DNA of 8,334 nucleotides from Acidimicrobiia bacterium. Lineage in GTDB: Bacteria; Actinomycetota; Acidimicrobiia; Acidimicrobiales; Acidimicrobilacustridaceae. The notes below the pieces were generated by a model. The model saw nothing but the letters and a program-made list of their open reading frames with translations, searched no databases and was not told the DNA's origin. The stretch is taken from the NCBI GenBank assembly GCA_018882825.1, contig VERC01000095.1:1-8334 (forward strand), written 5' to 3'. Made by a program: the position numbers and the translations under genes. Below, piece by piece: positions 7,243 to 8,334 of the stretch (position 1 is the stretch's first letter; each line of letters starts with the position of its first letter).

Positions 7243-8334
7243 AGCACGCTGTGGCACGGCCGCTTCGCCGGGGGTCCCGCCGAGGAACTGCTGGCCTTCA
7301 CCGTCAGTCTGCCCTTCGACGTGCGCCTGGCCGCTGACGACGTCGCCGGTTCGCGCGCCCACGTGCGAGGCCTCGTTCGGGCGGGGATCCTCGACGAGTC
7401 CGAGGGCGTCGTCGTGCTCGAGGCCCTCGACGCGGTCGCCGCCGAGCTGGCCGAAGGGCGGTTCGACTTCGTCGCCTCCGACGAGGACATCCACACCGCC
7501 GTGGAGCGTCGCGTCACCGAACTGGCCGGCCCCGCCGGCGCCAGGTTGCACACGGGTCGGTCGCGCAACGATCAGGTGGCGACCGATCTGCGGCTGTTCA
7601 CCAAGCGCGAACTCGCCGTCGTGGTCGAACGGATCCTCACCCTCCAGCAGGTCCTGCTCGATCGGGCCATCGAGGCGGGCGAGGCCGCCGCTCCCGGCTA
7701 CACGCACCTGCAGCGGGCCCAGCCGGTGCTGTTGGCCCATCATCTGCTGGCCCACGGGTGGTCGTTGGCCCGCGACGTCGATCGTCTGCTGGCCACCCGG
7801 GCACGGCTCGACGTCTCCCCGTTGGGCGCCGGTGCGCTGGCGGGTTCGTCGCTCCCTCTCGATCCCTCGGCCACGGCTGCCGATCTCGGGTTCGCCGCCG
7901 TGTTCGACAACTCCCTCGACGCGGTGAGCGACCGCGACTTCGTGGCCGAGACCCTGTTCGACCTCGCGCTGGTCGGCGTGCACCTGTCGCGACTGGCCGA
8001 GGAGGTGATCCTGTGGTCCACCGACGAGTTCGGATTCCTGCGACTCGACGACGCGTGGGCCACCGGTTCGTCGATGCTCCCGCAGAAGAAGAACCCGGAC
8101 GTGGCCGAACTGGCCCGGGGCAAGACCGGTCGTCTGATCGGCAACCTCACCGGACTGTTGGCCACCCTCAAGGCCCTTCCGCTGGCCTACAACCGCGATC
8201 TGCAGGAGGACAAGGAGCCGCTGTTCGATTCGCTCGACACCGTGGTGCTGGCCCTCGGGGCCATGGCCGGGCTGTTGGGCGCGTCGACCTTCCGCCTCGA
8301 GGCGCTGGCGGCCGCCGCCGATGCGCCCACCAAC
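7240..8334 (+). CDS. argH: Argininosuccinate lyase, N-terminal 365 residues (partial at right edge)
   Basis: ArgH splits argininosuccinate into arginine and fumarate, the last step of the pathway. The frame is open from the ATG to the end of the window, 365 codons, so roughly the last 100 residues of a typical 460-475-aa enzyme are missing. It begins MSTLWHGRFAGG, the usual N-terminus. Superfamily (fumarase/aspartase type) blocks follow in order: SDEDIHTAVERR (80-91), LHTGRSRNDQVATD (103-116), GYTHLQRAQPV with H156 (153-163), SPLGAGALAGSSLPLD (193-208), NSLDAVSDRDF (224-234), and the mobile catalytic loop GSSMLPQKKNPD (276-287), whose serine at 277 or 278 acts as the general acid/base residue. 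The loop reads SSML where most relatives have SSIM or SSLM. The active enzyme is a cytoplasmic homotetramer. Confidence 0.97.
   Translation, partial: MSTLWHGRFAGGPAEELLAFTVSLPFDVRLAADDVAGSRAHVRGLVRAGILDESEGVVVLEALDAVAAELAEGRFDFVASDEDIHTAVERRVTELAGPAGARLHTGRSRNDQVATDLRLFTKRELAVVVERILTLQQVLLDRAIEAGEAAAPGYTHLQRAQPVLLAHHLLAHGWSLARDVDRLLATRARLDVSPLGAGALAGSSLPLDPSATAADLGFAAVFDNSLDAVSDRDFVAETLFDLALVGVHLSRLAEEVILWSTDEFGFLRLDDAWATGSSMLPQKKNPDVAELARGKTGRLIGNLTGLLATLKALPLAYNRDLQEDKEPLFDSLDTVVLALGAMAGLLGASTFRLEALAAAADAPTN

Noticed and set aside
5748..7568. 606-aa open frame on the minus strand across argR, argG and argH
   Set aside because: It runs opposite to three well-identified genes and crosses their boundaries. 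Its product is arginine-, histidine- and proline-rich low-complexity sequence, typical of antisense frames in GC-rich coding DNA where stop codons are rare.

Overview
The window is a GC-rich stretch of bacterial chromosome whose genes all lie on the + strand. It reads as the end of pheT followed by a nearly complete arginine biosynthesis operon: argC, argJ, argB, argD, argF, argR, argG and the first 365 codons of argH. The order pheT-argCJBDFRGH is the classic actinobacterial arrangement (known from Mycobacterium and relatives). High GC, GTG starts, an apparently leaderless-type promoter and an actinobacterial-length ArgG agree with this. The ArgF sequence (SVRTR and HPLQ motifs, 298 aa) differs from mycobacterial and streptomycete enzymes and makes me lean to a deeper branch such as Acidimicrobiia; that placement is an inference from memory, not a search.

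Layout: positions 2-211 encode the last 69 residues of the phenylalanyl-tRNA synthetase beta chain. The 73-bp gap 212-284 holds the control region, with ArgR-box-like sequence (TGAAT and TGCAT elements) overlapping a candidate promoter whose -10 lies 6 nt before the GTG of argC. From 285 to 5988 six genes (argC, J, B, D, F, R) are joined by 4-base stop/start overlaps (ATGA or GTGA), a layout that suggests translational coupling. A 47-bp gap (5989-6035) with a short tandem repeat and the strongest Shine-Dalgarno sequence of the window precedes argG. argH starts one base after the argG stop and runs off the end.

Together the enzymes take N-acetylglutamate to arginine. ArgB phosphorylates it, ArgC reduces it, ArgD transaminates it, ArgJ recycles the acetyl group to glutamate and releases ornithine, ArgF carbamoylates ornithine, and ArgG and ArgH convert citrulline to arginine. 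Control is visible at two levels. ArgB carries the N-terminal extension and C-terminal motif of arginine-inhibited kinases, and ArgR is encoded inside the operon it probably represses. No argE or argA lies in the window; ArgJ makes argE unnecessary.

I found no mobile element, CRISPR array, tRNA or unknown gene. This is a well-described housekeeping operon, so the observations in Part 2 are modest: promoter/operator architecture, a few active-site variants, and one small repeat.
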